Assembly (NCBI GenBank): GCA_947589305.1
Contig: CANQAP010000001.1
Coordinates: 523,052-587,051, forward strand
Length of the DNA: 64,000 bases
DNA from: an uncultured Lachnospiraceae bacterium
GTDB taxonomy: Bacteria; Bacillota; Clostridia; Lachnospirales; Lachnospiraceae
Direction: 5' to 3'
Under the pieces are notes generated by a model. The model saw nothing but the letters and a program-made list of their open reading frames with translations, did no database searches and was not told the origin of the DNA. The position numbers and the translations under genes were made by a program. Positions 44,713 through 54,074 of the stretch are shown one piece after another (the stretch's first letter is position 1; the number at the start of each line of letters is the position of its first letter).

Positions 44713-44741
44713 ATCATAAAGCATTTATGTCGATTTTTCAA
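44713..44741 (-). promoter_or_regulatory. Promoter of the leuB-ilvD-ilvB-ser-asd run
   Basis: On the minus strand TTGAAA (44736-44741), 17 bases and TATGAT (44713-44718). The leader to the leuB ATG is about 40 bases, too short for a T-box or a peptide attenuator. Confidence 0.75.
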
Positions 44742-44792
44742 TGTTAATTTTTGAATGTACCGCTTGTATCTCCTGCAATCCCATATCCGACT

Positions 44793-45371
44793 TTACGATT
44801 GATTCCAAAATACTTCTTTATATGCACAAAATTCCGTTTTTTGAAAATCAAACCGGACGATCCAAGGCTTGATATCCAAAATGCGAAGAAACTCCTGATA
44901 ACCAAAAGACGGATCAAAATAATGGATCACCGTACTCAAAGCGGTTCCGTGTGAACCTATCACGATCGTCTCCTGCGGATGTTGTTTTAACAATTCCTGT
45001 ATTTTCCGCAGATTTCTTTGCTGCACTTCTTCTAAAGTCTCACATTGTCCGACACGATATCGGAAGTCCTGCCATGCCTTTTCCGATGCGGTAAAGTATT
45101 CTTCTTCCGGTGCGATCAATGTCCACTCCCTGAATTCCTCGCAGACCTGAACGGGAAGTCCTACGGCTTCCGCAAACGGCAGAACGGTATCGACCGCCCG
45201 CCGGAAGCTGCTTGAATAAATATGCAAATGCTCGCGGTCTAACTCCTGTGCCAGTAAAAAATCCCTGACCTTACCTCGGTCCCGCAACCCTTCCGGTGTC
45301 AATACCCGTTCGCGGTCTACCGGATTGCTATAATCAGTCTGTGCATGTCTTACGAAATAAATAGTCGTCAT
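44793..45371 (-). CDS. Histidine phosphatase family protein
   Basis: A 192-residue phosphoglycerate mutase-like phosphatase. The catalytic RHG-type motif is YFVRHAQTD near the N-terminus. A second arginine lies in YSSSFRRAVDT and the second histidine in IGSHGTALSTV. The ATG at 45371 begins 4 bases after the leuD stop, and its GAGAG site is weak. Substrate unknown; the position between leuD and leuB suggests co-expression with leucine synthesis but not necessarily a role in it. Confidence 0.9.
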   Translation of the reverse strand: MTTIYFVRHAQTDYSNPVDRERVLTPEGLRDRGKVRDFLLAQELDREHLHIYSSSFRRAVDTVLPFAEAVGLPVQVCEEFREWTLIAPEEEYFTASEKAWQDFRYRVGQCETLEEVQQRNLRKIQELLKQHPQETIVIGSHGTALSTVIHYFDPSFGYQEFLRILDIKPWIVRFDFQKTEFCAYKEVFWNQS

Positions 45372-45375
45372 TCTC

Positions 45376-45876
45376 TCAGTCTTTTGCATCCTCTTTGCTG
45401 TTAATATAGTTTACCAATCCTTCCGCCTGAATGATTTTTTGCATAAACGGCGGAAATGCCTGTCCTTTGTATTGGGTCCCCTTTGTCTTGTCATAGATCA
45501 TACCGTTATCAAAGTCAATCTCCACTTCGTCTCCCGCCTCGATCTCATCGGCGGCAGCTTTGCATTCAATGATCGGCAAACCGATATTAATTGCATTCCG
45601 GTAAAAAATCCTCGCAAAGGTTTCTGCGATCACGCAACTGATTCCGGCAGCTTTGATCGCGATCGGCGCATGCTCTCTCGAAGACCCGCAGCCAAAATTC
45701 TTCTGTGCCACAATAATATCTCCGGCTTTCACGCGTTTTACAAAATCCGGATCGATATCCTCCATGCAATTCTTTGCCAATTCCTTTGGATCGGATGAAT
45801 TTAAGTATCTTGCAGGGATGATCACGTCCGTATCGACATTATCTCCATATTTATGTACGGTTCCTTTTGCTCTCAT
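45376..45876 (-). CDS. leuD: 3-isopropylmalate dehydratase, small subunit
   Basis: A 166-residue swivel subunit of isopropylmalate isomerase. The motif [12 protein letters not shown] lies near residue 15, and [16 protein letters not shown] is the family signature. Short prokaryotic LeuD of this length pairs with the LeuC encoded 18 bases upstream. Related small subunits serve homoaconitase or citraconate enzymes, but the leu context makes LeuD the best call. Confidence 0.95.
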   Translation of the reverse strand: MRAKGTVHKYGDNVDTDVIIPARYLNSSDPKELAKNCMEDIDPDFVKRVKAGDIIVAQKNFGCGSSREHAPIAIKAAGISCVIAETFARIFYRNAINIGLPIIECKAAADEIEAGDEVEIDFDNGMIYDKTKGTQYKGQAFPPFMQKIIQAEGLVNYINSKEDAKD

Positions 45877-45894
45877 TGCTCTACCTCCTAAACG

Positions 45895-47160
45895 TTATGC
45901 TTCTAATTCGCTTGGACCGGAAATCTTACCCGTGATCGCAGATGCTGCCGCAACTGCCGGTGACGCGAGATAAACCTCTGATTCCACATGTCCCATACGT
46001 CCTACAAAATTTCGGTTTGTCGTTGCGACCGCCCGTTCTCCTGCCGCCAAGATGCCCATATGACCGCCTAAGCACGGTCCGCAGGTCGGCGTACTGACAA
46101 CGGCTCCTGCTTCGATAAACGTCTTTAATAAGCCTTCTTCCATTGCCTGAAGATAAATTTCCTGCGTTGCCGGAATGATGATGACCCGCAATCCCTTTGC
46201 GGCTTTACGTCCTTTCATGATATCCGCCGCTATTCTCAGGTCGCTGATATGTCCGTTGGTACAAGAACCGATCACCACCTGATCGATCGGAATATCGCCT
46301 ACTTCATCAATGGTTTTTGTATTCTCCGGCAAATGTGGGAATGCAACGGTCGGTTTTAACTGAGATAAATCAATCGTATACGTCGCCTCATATTCCGCAT
46401 CTTCATCCGCTTCATAAACCGTAAACTCTTTCTTTGCATGATCCTTCATATATGCAATGGTTGTTGCATCCACCGGAAAGATACCGTTCTTACCGCCGGC
46501 TTCGATCGCCATATTTGCCATGGTGAAGCGGTCATCCATGGACAGATAAGCAATACCGTCTCCGGTAAATTCCATGGATTTGTATAATGCTCCGTCCACA
46601 CCGATCATGCCAATGATATGCAAAATAATATCTTTGCCGCTAATCCACTTTGCCGGCTTTCCCGTCAGGACAAACCGTATAGCGGAAGGTACTTTGAACC
46701 ACGCCTTACCGGTCGCCATTCCCGCCGCCATATCCGTACTGCCTACGCCTGTGGAAAAAGCGCCTAAGGCTCCATAGGTGCAGGTATGGGAATCGGCACC
46801 GATCACTGCATCTCCGGCTACCACCAAGCCTTTTTCCGGTAAAAGAGCATGTTCAATGCCGACTTCTCCGACATCAAAAAAGTTCGTGATCTGATGTTGC
46901 GCGGCATAGTCTCTGACACATTTGCAATGCTCTGCACTTTTAATATCTTTATTCGGAGTAAAATGATCCAAGACCATAGCGATCTTATCCTTATGAAAGA
47001 CTTCCTGATTGTTGAATTTTTCCATCTCATGAATGGCGACCGGCGTCGTGACATCATTCCCTAATACCATATCCAGATTGGCTTCGATCAACTGCCCTGC
47101 CTCTACAGACGGCAGCCCTGCATGAGCCGCTAAAATTTTCTGCGTCATTGTCATTCCCAT
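45895..47160 (-). CDS. leuC: 3-isopropylmalate dehydratase, large subunit
   Basis: A 421-residue aconitase-superfamily subunit. Cluster cysteines lie in [12 protein letters not shown] and in [13 protein letters not shown], and [19 protein letters not shown] is a signature. It isomerises isopropylmalate with LeuD. The ATG at 47160 follows GGAGGACAGAGTT; the frame to 47229 extends into the divergent control region and is rejected. The LysR gene on the other strand is the likely regulator. Confidence 0.95.
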   Translation of the reverse strand: MGMTMTQKILAAHAGLPSVEAGQLIEANLDMVLGNDVTTPVAIHEMEKFNNQEVFHKDKIAMVLDHFTPNKDIKSAEHCKCVRDYAAQHQITNFFDVGEVGIEHALLPEKGLVVAGDAVIGADSHTCTYGALGAFSTGVGSTDMAAGMATGKAWFKVPSAIRFVLTGKPAKWISGKDIILHIIGMIGVDGALYKSMEFTGDGIAYLSMDDRFTMANMAIEAGGKNGIFPVDATTIAYMKDHAKKEFTVYEADEDAEYEATYTIDLSQLKPTVAFPHLPENTKTIDEVGDIPIDQVVIGSCTNGHISDLRIAADIMKGRKAAKGLRVIIIPATQEIYLQAMEEGLLKTFIEAGAVVSTPTCGPCLGGHMGILAAGERAVATTNRNFVGRMGHVESEVYLASPAVAAASAITGKISGPSELEA

Positions 47161-47197
47161 AACTCTGTCCTCCTGTTTTTCATTTTCTATTGCTATC

Positions 47198-47273
47198 CTA
47201 TCACGGATTCTGTTATAATTGAAATACATAATATGAATATATGGTATGAATTAAATTTATATCTATCACGGAT
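47198..47273. promoter_or_regulatory. leuC/lysR divergent control region with direct repeat
   Basis: The 11-base sequence CTATCACGGAT occurs at 47198-47208 and again at 47263-47273, 65 bases apart, with one copy beside each gene start. Between them lies an AT-rich stretch with ATTCATA repeats. The core ATCACGGAT also recurs as a dyad after lysR. These are candidate binding sites, possibly for the LysR protein. Confidence 0.4.
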
Positions 47274-47296
47274 CATGAACGGAACGGGAGATGCAC

Positions 47297-48184
47297 ATGG
47301 ACTTCAATCTGAATTATTATAAAATATTTTATACGGTCGCAAAATACAAAAATATTTCCAAGGCTGCAGAAGCACTCTATATCAGCCAGCCCGCCATCAG
47401 CAAATCGCTCTCTAAACTAGAGGAAGCTTTGGGCTGTTGTCTGTTTCACCGGACTTCACGCGGCGTTACTTTGACTGCCGAAGGTTCTATTTTATATGAA
47501 CGGATCCGGGATGCGTTCCAGTCCATTGAAGCCGGCGAAAGAGAATTAAAACAACGCAATGAATTAGGGATCGGGCAGCTACGCATCGGCGTCAGCACCA
47601 CGCTTTGTAAATATATTCTGCTGCCCTATCTGAACACATTTATCCAAAAGCATCCGCATATAAAAATAACCATTGCCTGCCAATCGACACTTCATACTGT
47701 CTCTCTGCTGCACTCCGGCGCCATTGACGTCGGTTTGATCGGAAAACCGGAACATATGGGCAGCATCCACTTTATGCCGGTCAAACAGATTCAGGATACG
47801 TTTGTGTCTACCAGCAGTTATTTGGAACACCTTTCCATCCGTGAACGGAATCAGGAACATCTTTTCTACGGTGCGAATCTAATGTTATTGGACGAAGAAA
47901 ATATCACGCGGCAGTACATTGATGATTATTTTTACCGTAATCATATGAAGACCAATCAGATATTAGAAGTCAGCACGATGGATCTTTTAATTGAATTTGC
48001 CAAAATCGGTCTGGGAATCGCTTGTGTGATCAGAGAGTTTGTAGAATCCGAACTTGCAAGCGGTCAGTTGATTGAAATCCCTATGGCAGAACCGATTGAA
48101 AGCAGAAGCGTGGGATTCGCCTATGAGAAATCCCACGCTCCTTCTTCCGCTGCCATGCAGTTTTTACAGGAATGCCTTTCCTGA
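47297..48184 (+). CDS. LysR-family transcriptional regulator
   Basis: A 295-residue LysR regulator. The N-terminal winged HTH is seen in YYKIFYTVAKYKNISKAAEA and ISQPAISKSLSKLEEAL. The effector-binding domain starts near residue 92 (QLRIGVSTTLCKYILLPYL). The ATG at 47297 follows GGGAG by 6 bases and is preferred to the ATG at 47291. Divergent orientation from leuC suggests control of the leu genes, probably with a pathway intermediate as effector. Confidence 0.92.
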   Translation: MDFNLNYYKIFYTVAKYKNISKAAEALYISQPAISKSLSKLEEALGCCLFHRTSRGVTLTAEGSILYERIRDAFQSIEAGERELKQRNELGIGQLRIGVSTTLCKYILLPYLNTFIQKHPHIKITIACQSTLHTVSLLHSGAIDVGLIGKPEHMGSIHFMPVKQIQDTFVSTSSYLEHLSIRERNQEHLFYGANLMLLDEENITRQYIDDYFYRNHMKTNQILEVSTMDLLIEFAKIGLGIACVIREFVESELASGQLIEIPMAEPIESRSVGFAYEKSHAPSSAAMQFLQECLS

Positions 48185-48204
48185 TACTCTTGTACAATTC
48201 TGCG

Positions 48205-48240
48205 ATCCGTGATCTCCGGTATTTTCCAACGATCACGGAT
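48205..48240. terminator. Inverted repeat between lysR and the membrane protein gene
   Basis: ATCCGTGATC (48205-48214) pairs with GATCACGGAT (48231-48240) across a 16-base loop. It overlaps the stop of the convergent gene. No T-run follows on either strand, so it may be a protein-binding dyad rather than a terminator. Confidence 0.4.
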
Positions 48241-49354
48241 TCCGATTCAAACAGTCTAACAATGTCATTGCCGTCACTCCTAACTGTTTTCCGGTCGCTT
48301 CTAAGTTTTCATCCTGCTGAAAATGATAAAAACAGACATACGGTGAATCCTGATCGTAGCCGTGTATATCCAGACATACGATCCCGATGGCGACGGTTAG
48401 AACCGCTCCCAAACCGATCAGTACGCGATAAAGCCAGCCGCCATGCTCGATCCGAATCATATGCCGCCATGCGACCGCCCATACGATCACCGGCAAAAAC
48501 ATCAGGACCAGCCATGGAAAGAGATTCACCACAGCCTGTGCGATCATATCCCGATTCTGCATCAGTATGCGAATGTTCTCCCGACCGTTTGAAAAAATAA
48601 AGTAATGTTCACTCACGGCGTGATACACCATCTGAAAGTCACAATATAACGCATAAAGCAGATACAGTACCATAAATATAACGGTATTCACTTTCCGTTC
48701 GAAACAGGAAGCCACAAGCGCGACGATCCCGCCCAGTCCTGCCGCAAAGCAGAGCGGATATACAATCGAGGCATCTATCTCTCGATATAATCCCCAGTGG
48801 ACCATCAGTTCCATAAATGCAAAACCAATCACTGCCACCAGCCATCCAAACGGAACGGATGGCGTGTCCGAAACGGATGGCACGTCCGGAACGGGCATCG
48901 TTTCTTCTAAGGTAGCAGTCATTTCCTCTTCTGCCGGATCGCCTGCTGTCAGGTAAATCTCCGCCTCATTTTCCGCGTCCCGTTCTTCTATGAAATTTTC
49001 TGCCGATATATTGTCATATGCCGGTGGTTCCTCTTTTGATTCCTCAATCGGTTCCTCTCCGGTCAGGCTATTTTCCGGCAGATGATCTGCCGGATCTTCT
49101 TTCGTCAGGGGTTCTCCGTCTGTCTGTTCCACAGTCTGTTGATATTCGGAAGCCGCCGCCTCATCCGTCAAAGCGTCTACTGCCTCATCCGTCAAATTGT
49201 CTTCCACGGCATTTTGTCGTTCCTGCCGTTCAGTCCCTTCTCTTTCCGTCCGCCGTTTTTCCTCTTCCGGTGTTTCATAGCGTTGAATGTCAGACAATAA
49301 CTCATCTGCTGCCGATAATAAACGGTTTAATTCTTTGTCGTTATACTTCTTCAT
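48233..49354 (-). CDS. Membrane protein resembling the membrane domain of LTA synthase
   Basis: A 373-residue protein. Residues 1-160 are very acidic and polar, without a signal peptide. From about 165 there are five hydrophobic helices (GWLVAVIGFAFMELMVHW onward). The end is NLEATGKQLGVTAMTLLDCL. The helix pattern and this closing motif resemble the membrane half of LTA synthase-type phosphoglycerol transferases, where a similar motif leads into the sulfatase domain. Here the chain stops eight residues later, so no catalytic domain exists. Its ATG overlaps the purL stop (ATGA), suggesting coupled translation. Assignment is tentative. Confidence 0.7.
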   Translation of the reverse strand: MKKYNDKELNRLLSAADELLSDIQRYETPEEEKRRTEREGTERQERQNAVEDNLTDEAVDALTDEAAASEYQQTVEQTDGEPLTKEDPADHLPENSLTGEEPIEESKEEPPAYDNISAENFIEERDAENEAEIYLTAGDPAEEEMTATLEETMPVPDVPSVSDTPSVPFGWLVAVIGFAFMELMVHWGLYREIDASIVYPLCFAAGLGGIVALVASCFERKVNTVIFMVLYLLYALYCDFQMVYHAVSEHYFIFSNGRENIRILMQNRDMIAQAVVNLFPWLVLMFLPVIVWAVAWRHMIRIEHGGWLYRVLIGLGAVLTVAIGIVCLDIHGYDQDSPYVCFYHFQQDENLEATGKQLGVTAMTLLDCLNRNP

Positions 49355-52300
49355 TTGAAATAATCCACTCCAGATTCAAAAATATATTGATTTTGATCGC
49401 CGTATATGTTTACGGCAACCGAATCGCCCCGCCGTTCAGAATGCGCCATCTTACCCATCACCCTGCCATCCGGCGATGTAATTCCTTCAATCGCTCCATA
49501 AGAACCGTTGATATTAAATTCTTCATCCATGGTCGGGTTGCCGTCTACATCGACATATTGCGTCGCTACCTGACCGTTTGCGAACAACCGGTCGATCCAG
49601 TCTTTACCGGCTACAAAGCGACCTTCTCCGTGCGAAGCCGGTACCGCATACACATGACCCAGCACCGCTTTCCGCAGCCAAGGCGATTTATTTGTCACTA
49701 CTTTTGTATAAACCATTTTTGATTGATGACGTCCGATACTGTTGATCGTCAGCGTCGGCGAATCTTCCGTCTGCGGACGAATCTCGCCATACGGAACCAA
49801 GCCCAGTTTTATCAACGCCTGAAAACCGTTACAGATTCCCAATGCGAGACCATCCCGTTCGTTTAAGAGTTTCATAACCTCTTCCCTGATCTTTTCGTTG
49901 CGAAATGCCGTCGCAATGAATTTTCCGGAACCATCCGGTTCATCACCGGCAGAGAATCCACCTACAAACATAATGATCTGGGCTTCCCGGATTCCTTTTG
50001 CAAACCATTCCACGGAATCCCGAATCCCCTGCGCATCCAGATTTTTAAAGACCGCCGTCTGAACTTCTGCGCCTGCCCGTTCAAAGGCTGCTGCCGAATC
50101 ATATTCACAGTTTGTACCCGGAAAGACCGGAATGAACACATTCGGCTTCGCCACTTTATGTTTACAGATATATATATGTTTGGCGTCATACACATCTGCC
50201 CGTACCGGCGTCTCTTCCACTGCGGAACGCGTCGGATACACCGGTTCCAATGTTCCGGTCCAAGCATCCAGCGCTTCTTCTATGGATACTGTAACTTGAT
50301 GGTAGGTCAATGTTTGTTCTGCCGTCACCTGACCGATCACGGTAGCCGCGATTCCCAATCCGGCTACATCTTCCGGCGCCACTTCCAGCAGAACAGAACC
50401 ATAATCCTTCGCAAACAATTCTTCTTTTGATATACCTTCCAATCTGACGCCCAGTTTATTACCGAACGCCATCTTACTGACGGCTTCGATCACGCCGCCG
50501 AATCCAACCGCATATGCGGCATAGATTTTTCCGGTCTGTATCGCACGGAATATATCCTGATACATCTGCATGGTATATGTATAATCCGGTATATCGTATT
50601 CATCCTTTCTGATATCGACCTTCATGATGACGTGTCCGGCTTTCTTGAATTCCGGCGTCACGACCATAGCGGAATCGGCGATGTCCACCGCAAAGGAGAC
50701 CAATGTCGGCGGCACGTCGATCTCGTTAAAGGAACCCGACATGCTGTCCTTGCCGCCGATGGACGGAAGTCCCAGACCGATCTGCGCATCATACGCACCC
50801 AGTAAAGCAGCCAACGGTTTTCCCCAGCGTTCCGGTTGTTCTCCCAAGCGTTCAAAATATTCCTGAAAGGTAAAACGTATTTTCGTCACGTCTCCGCCGG
50901 AAGCGGCAATCTTCGCAACGGAATGGATCACTGCATATATGGCTCCGTGATACGGACTCCAGCTAGACAAATATGGATCGTATCCATAGCTCATCATAGT
51001 GACCGTATTCGTCTTTCCTTTTAAAACTGGCAGCTTGGCGATCATAGTCTGCACCGGAGTCAACTGATAGATGCCGCCATACGGCATCGTCACGGTTCCG
51101 GCTCCGATGGAACTGTCGAACATTTCCACCAGCCCTTTCTGTGAACACACATTTAAATCCGACAAGGTCTTTAACCAAGCCGCTTTTAAATCCGACAACT
51201 CCGGGATCTGTTGCAGGGCATTTTGTTCTTTCTTTGGCATCTCCACCGTCACGTTGGTTTCCTGATGAGCGCCGTTAGTATCCAAAAATGCTCTGGAAAG
51301 ATTCACGATCTCTTTTCCTCTCCAGCACAAGACCAGACGCGGTTCCTGCGTCACTTCCGCAACCACGACCGCTTCCAGATTTTCCTCTGCCGCATACGCA
51401 AGCATCTGCTCCACATCTTTCGGATCCACCACGACCGCCATACGTTCCTGTGATTCGGAGATCGCCAGTTCCGTACCGTCCAAACCGGCATATTTCTTTG
51501 GAACCAAATCCAAATTGACGCGCAGCCCGTCCGCCAGCTCTCCGATTGCCACAGAGACGCCGCCGGCGCCAAAATCATTACATTTTTTAATTAAATGCGC
51601 CACTTCTTCCCGTCGGAACAGGCGTTGTATCTTTCGTTCCGTCGGTGGGTTTCCTTTCTGTACCTCGGCGCCGCAGGTATCCAGAGACTCTGCGTTATGC
51701 GCTTTGGAAGAACCGGTTGCCCCGCCGCAGCCGTCTCTTCCGGTTCTGCCGCCCAGCAGGATAATCCGATCGCCCGCATCCGAATTTTCACGGATCACAC
51801 ACCGTCTCGGAGCAGCGCCAATAACTGCGCCGATTTCCATACGCTTCGCCACATAATCCGGATGATATATTTCATTGACCAGTCCGGTCGCCAAGCCGAT
51901 CTGATTTCCGTATGAGCTATAACCCTGAGCCGCTCCCGTCACAATTTTACGCTGCGGAAGTTTCCCGGTCATTGTTTCCGACAACGGTACGGTCGGATCT
52001 GCCGCACCCGTCACCCGCATTGCCTGATAGACATATGAACGTCCGGACAACGGATCCCGTATCGCGCCGCCCAAGCAGGTAGCGGCGCCACCAAACGGTT
52101 CAATCTCCGTCGGATGGTTATGCGTCTCATTCTTAAAGCTGACCAGCCACTCTTGCGTCACGCCATCGATCTCAACCGGAACTACAATACTGCAGGCGTT
52201 GATCTCATCCGATTTTTCCTGATCGTTGAGTTTTCCCTCCGCCTTTAATTGTTTCATGCCCATCAGCGCGATATCCATCAGACAGACAAACCGATTGCTT

Positions 52301-53094
52301 TTTCCCTGATACAACCGCTCTCTGGCTGCCTGATACTCTTCAAAACTCCTTACGATCCTGTCTTTATAAAATCCGTCCTCAAATGTTACCTGTTTTAATT
52401 CTGTAGAAAACGTAGTATGCCGGCAATGGTCTGACCAGTATGTATCCAGTACGCGGATTTCCGTCATGGTCGGATCCCGATGCTCCTCTTCCCGAAAATA
52501 CCGCTGAATATGCAGAAAGTCCTGAAAGGTCATCGCCAACCCCAAGGAATCATACAATTCCTGAAGCCGGTCTTTTGGCATGTCCTGAAATCCATCCATG
52601 ATCGGGACGTCTTCCGGTTCCTCAAACGCCGTCATTAACGTATCCGGTTTTTCCATGGTCGCTTCCCTTGAATCCACCGGATTAATACAGTGGCTTTTGA
52701 TCCGTTCCAATTCTTCTTTCGAAACTGCTCCCTGTATCACATATGTAGTTGCGGAACGTATGACCGGTTGTTCTTCTTCATTTAACAGTTTCACACACTG
52801 CTCCGCAGAATCTGCTCTCTGGTCAAACTGTCCCGGAAGATACTCGACACTGAATGCCTGTTCATCATCCGCGATATCAAAGGATTCTTCATATAAGATA
52901 TCAACCGGCGGTTCCGAGAAAATCGTTCCGAGTGCTTTCTCGTATGTATCTGCCGAAAGGTTCTCGATATCATAACGTACCAGTACCCTGACATTCTCTA
53001 CCGAAATTCCCAGATAGTTCTTGATTTCCTCAAATAACTCCTTTGCCTTGACGGCATACGCCTGTTTCTTTTCCACATAAATTCGTTTTACCAT
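49351..53094 (-). CDS. purL: Phosphoribosylformylglycinamidine synthase, single-chain form
   Basis: A 1,247-residue enzyme making FGAM in purine synthesis, with PurS-like, PurL and PurQ parts fused. The synthase region shows VSFKNETHNHPTEIEPFGG and GATGSSKAHNAESL. The C-terminal glutaminase has the nucleophile cysteine in GLALGICNGFQAL and a histidine in PASHGEGRF. This long form is usual in Clostridia, whereas Bacillus uses three separate subunits. The ATG at 53094 (VKRIYVEKK) lies 11 bases after GGAGG; alternative starts are at 53103 and 53112. It is not in a pur cluster here. Confidence 0.95.
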   Translation of the reverse strand: MVKRIYVEKKQAYAVKAKELFEEIKNYLGISVENVRVLVRYDIENLSADTYEKALGTIFSEPPVDILYEESFDIADDEQAFSVEYLPGQFDQRADSAEQCVKLLNEEEQPVIRSATTYVIQGAVSKEELERIKSHCINPVDSREATMEKPDTLMTAFEEPEDVPIMDGFQDMPKDRLQELYDSLGLAMTFQDFLHIQRYFREEEHRDPTMTEIRVLDTYWSDHCRHTTFSTELKQVTFEDGFYKDRIVRSFEEYQAARERLYQGKSNRFVCLMDIALMGMKQLKAEGKLNDQEKSDEINACSIVVPVEIDGVTQEWLVSFKNETHNHPTEIEPFGGAATCLGGAIRDPLSGRSYVYQAMRVTGAADPTVPLSETMTGKLPQRKIVTGAAQGYSSYGNQIGLATGLVNEIYHPDYVAKRMEIGAVIGAAPRRCVIRENSDAGDRIILLGGRTGRDGCGGATGSSKAHNAESLDTCGAEVQKGNPPTERKIQRLFRREEVAHLIKKCNDFGAGGVSVAIGELADGLRVNLDLVPKKYAGLDGTELAISESQERMAVVVDPKDVEQMLAYAAEENLEAVVVAEVTQEPRLVLCWRGKEIVNLSRAFLDTNGAHQETNVTVEMPKKEQNALQQIPELSDLKAAWLKTLSDLNVCSQKGLVEMFDSSIGAGTVTMPYGGIYQLTPVQTMIAKLPVLKGKTNTVTMMSYGYDPYLSSWSPYHGAIYAVIHSVAKIAASGGDVTKIRFTFQEYFERLGEQPERWGKPLAALLGAYDAQIGLGLPSIGGKDSMSGSFNEIDVPPTLVSFAVDIADSAMVVTPEFKKAGHVIMKVDIRKDEYDIPDYTYTMQMYQDIFRAIQTGKIYAAYAVGFGGVIEAVSKMAFGNKLGVRLEGISKEELFAKDYGSVLLEVAPEDVAGLGIAATVIGQVTAEQTLTYHQVTVSIEEALDAWTGTLEPVYPTRSAVEETPVRADVYDAKHIYICKHKVAKPNVFIPVFPGTNCEYDSAAAFERAGAEVQTAVFKNLDAQGIRDSVEWFAKGIREAQIIMFVGGFSAGDEPDGSGKFIATAFRNEKIREEVMKLLNERDGLALGICNGFQALIKLGLVPYGEIRPQTEDSPTLTINSIGRHQSKMVYTKVVTNKSPWLRKAVLGHVYAVPASHGEGRFVAGKDWIDRLFANGQVATQYVDVDGNPTMDEEFNINGSYGAIEGITSPDGRVMGKMAHSERRGDSVAVNIYGDQNQYIFESGVDYFK

Positions 53095-53138
53095 GCTGAT
53101 CATGACCTCCATTTTACTAGTAACTTACCGAATTTTCT

Positions 53139-54074
53139 TTATTCATGTATCCGTTTTATCATTCTAAATACCACCGAGTTCTGAAAGACCATCGGCTGGG
53201 TCTGCTGATAGAAAATAATTCCGTCCGTCGGTGCGACCAGACGGGAAATCACATCTCCCCGAAAGGAATCAACGATTTCCGCCAGCACCTGTCCACGTGC
53301 CACTTCCGTATTCGTTGCAACCTTTTGCCGGAAAAAACCCGGCATGTCCGAACGAATCGATAACAGATCATCTTCTTCCACCACCGTGGAAATATAACCT
53401 CCGTGACAGTTATACCGTATGATTCCCATTCGCGTTAAAAACCGAAGAATGGACGAAACCCCTTGTCTTGCACGCTCCTCATCAATCCGTTCCGTCGCAC
53501 CGGTATAGACCGAAAACGCGCTCGTTCCGCTTTTCTGCCAGTTATAATTCAGCGTAGTGGTATCAAAAGCCCGTTCCGATGCCGTTAATACATATGGCAT
53601 ACCGAACAGATTGGCAAGACTGGTATTTTTTACGCCCTCCTCTGTCAGCCGGATATGCGGAATAAACTCCCCTCCCAAATAAAAGCTGGCTAACTGTATC
53701 CCGTACGGATATCCCTTTACCCGCTCCAAGACGGCGGCGGCGATCCGGCTGGTAGCCGGTCCCTGCGGATTTCCGGGAAATGAACGGTTGATATCCGTAT
53801 TGTCCGATACCCAGAACTTTTTTCCGACATTCATGGAATTATAGTTCAGGGAAGGAATGATCAAGATTTCTTTACTTGCGACAATAGCGCCTTTGGCTTC
53901 GAGCTGCTCCAATTTGGCGATCAGTTGTGAACACATGTAGAGCTGTTGAAACTCATTGCCCCGCATCGCCCCGATGATACAGGCTGATTTTTCTCCATGT
54001 CCGAAGCGATATCCGATAATGGTGTATTCCCCGCGAAATGCCGTATTCATATTATAGATGATCTCTTTATTCAT
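53139..54074 (-). CDS. Aspartoacylase/succinylglutamate desuccinylase family protein, zinc ligands lost
   Basis: A 311-residue paralogue of the next gene. Where active members have G-x-H-G-x-E, this protein reads GAMRGNE (R38, E41). Where the third ligand histidine is expected, alignment with the neighbour gives A129. The fold otherwise appears intact, including DNTDINRSFPGN and the C-terminal beta domain (ISRLVAPTDGIIF). It is therefore probably not a zinc hydrolase of the usual kind and may be a regulatory or binding partner. Its ATG overlaps the end of the neighbour by 8 bases, so the two are translated together. Confidence 0.85.
   Translation of the reverse strand: MNKEIIYNMNTAFRGEYTIIGYRFGHGEKSACIIGAMRGNEFQQLYMCSQLIAKLEQLEAKGAIVASKEILIIPSLNYNSMNVGKKFWVSDNTDINRSFPGNPQGPATSRIAAAVLERVKGYPYGIQLASFYLGGEFIPHIRLTEEGVKNTSLANLFGMPYVLTASERAFDTTTLNYNWQKSGTSAFSVYTGATERIDEERARQGVSSILRFLTRMGIIRYNCHGGYISTVVEEDDLLSIRSDMPGFFRQKVATNTEVARGQVLAEIVDSFRGDVISRLVAPTDGIIFYQQTQPMVFQNSVVFRMIKRIHE

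Noticed and set aside
44666..44792. Possible T-box or leucine attenuator before leuB
   Set aside because: The leader from the predicted start site is only about 40 bases, with no leucine codon run and no T-box sequence.
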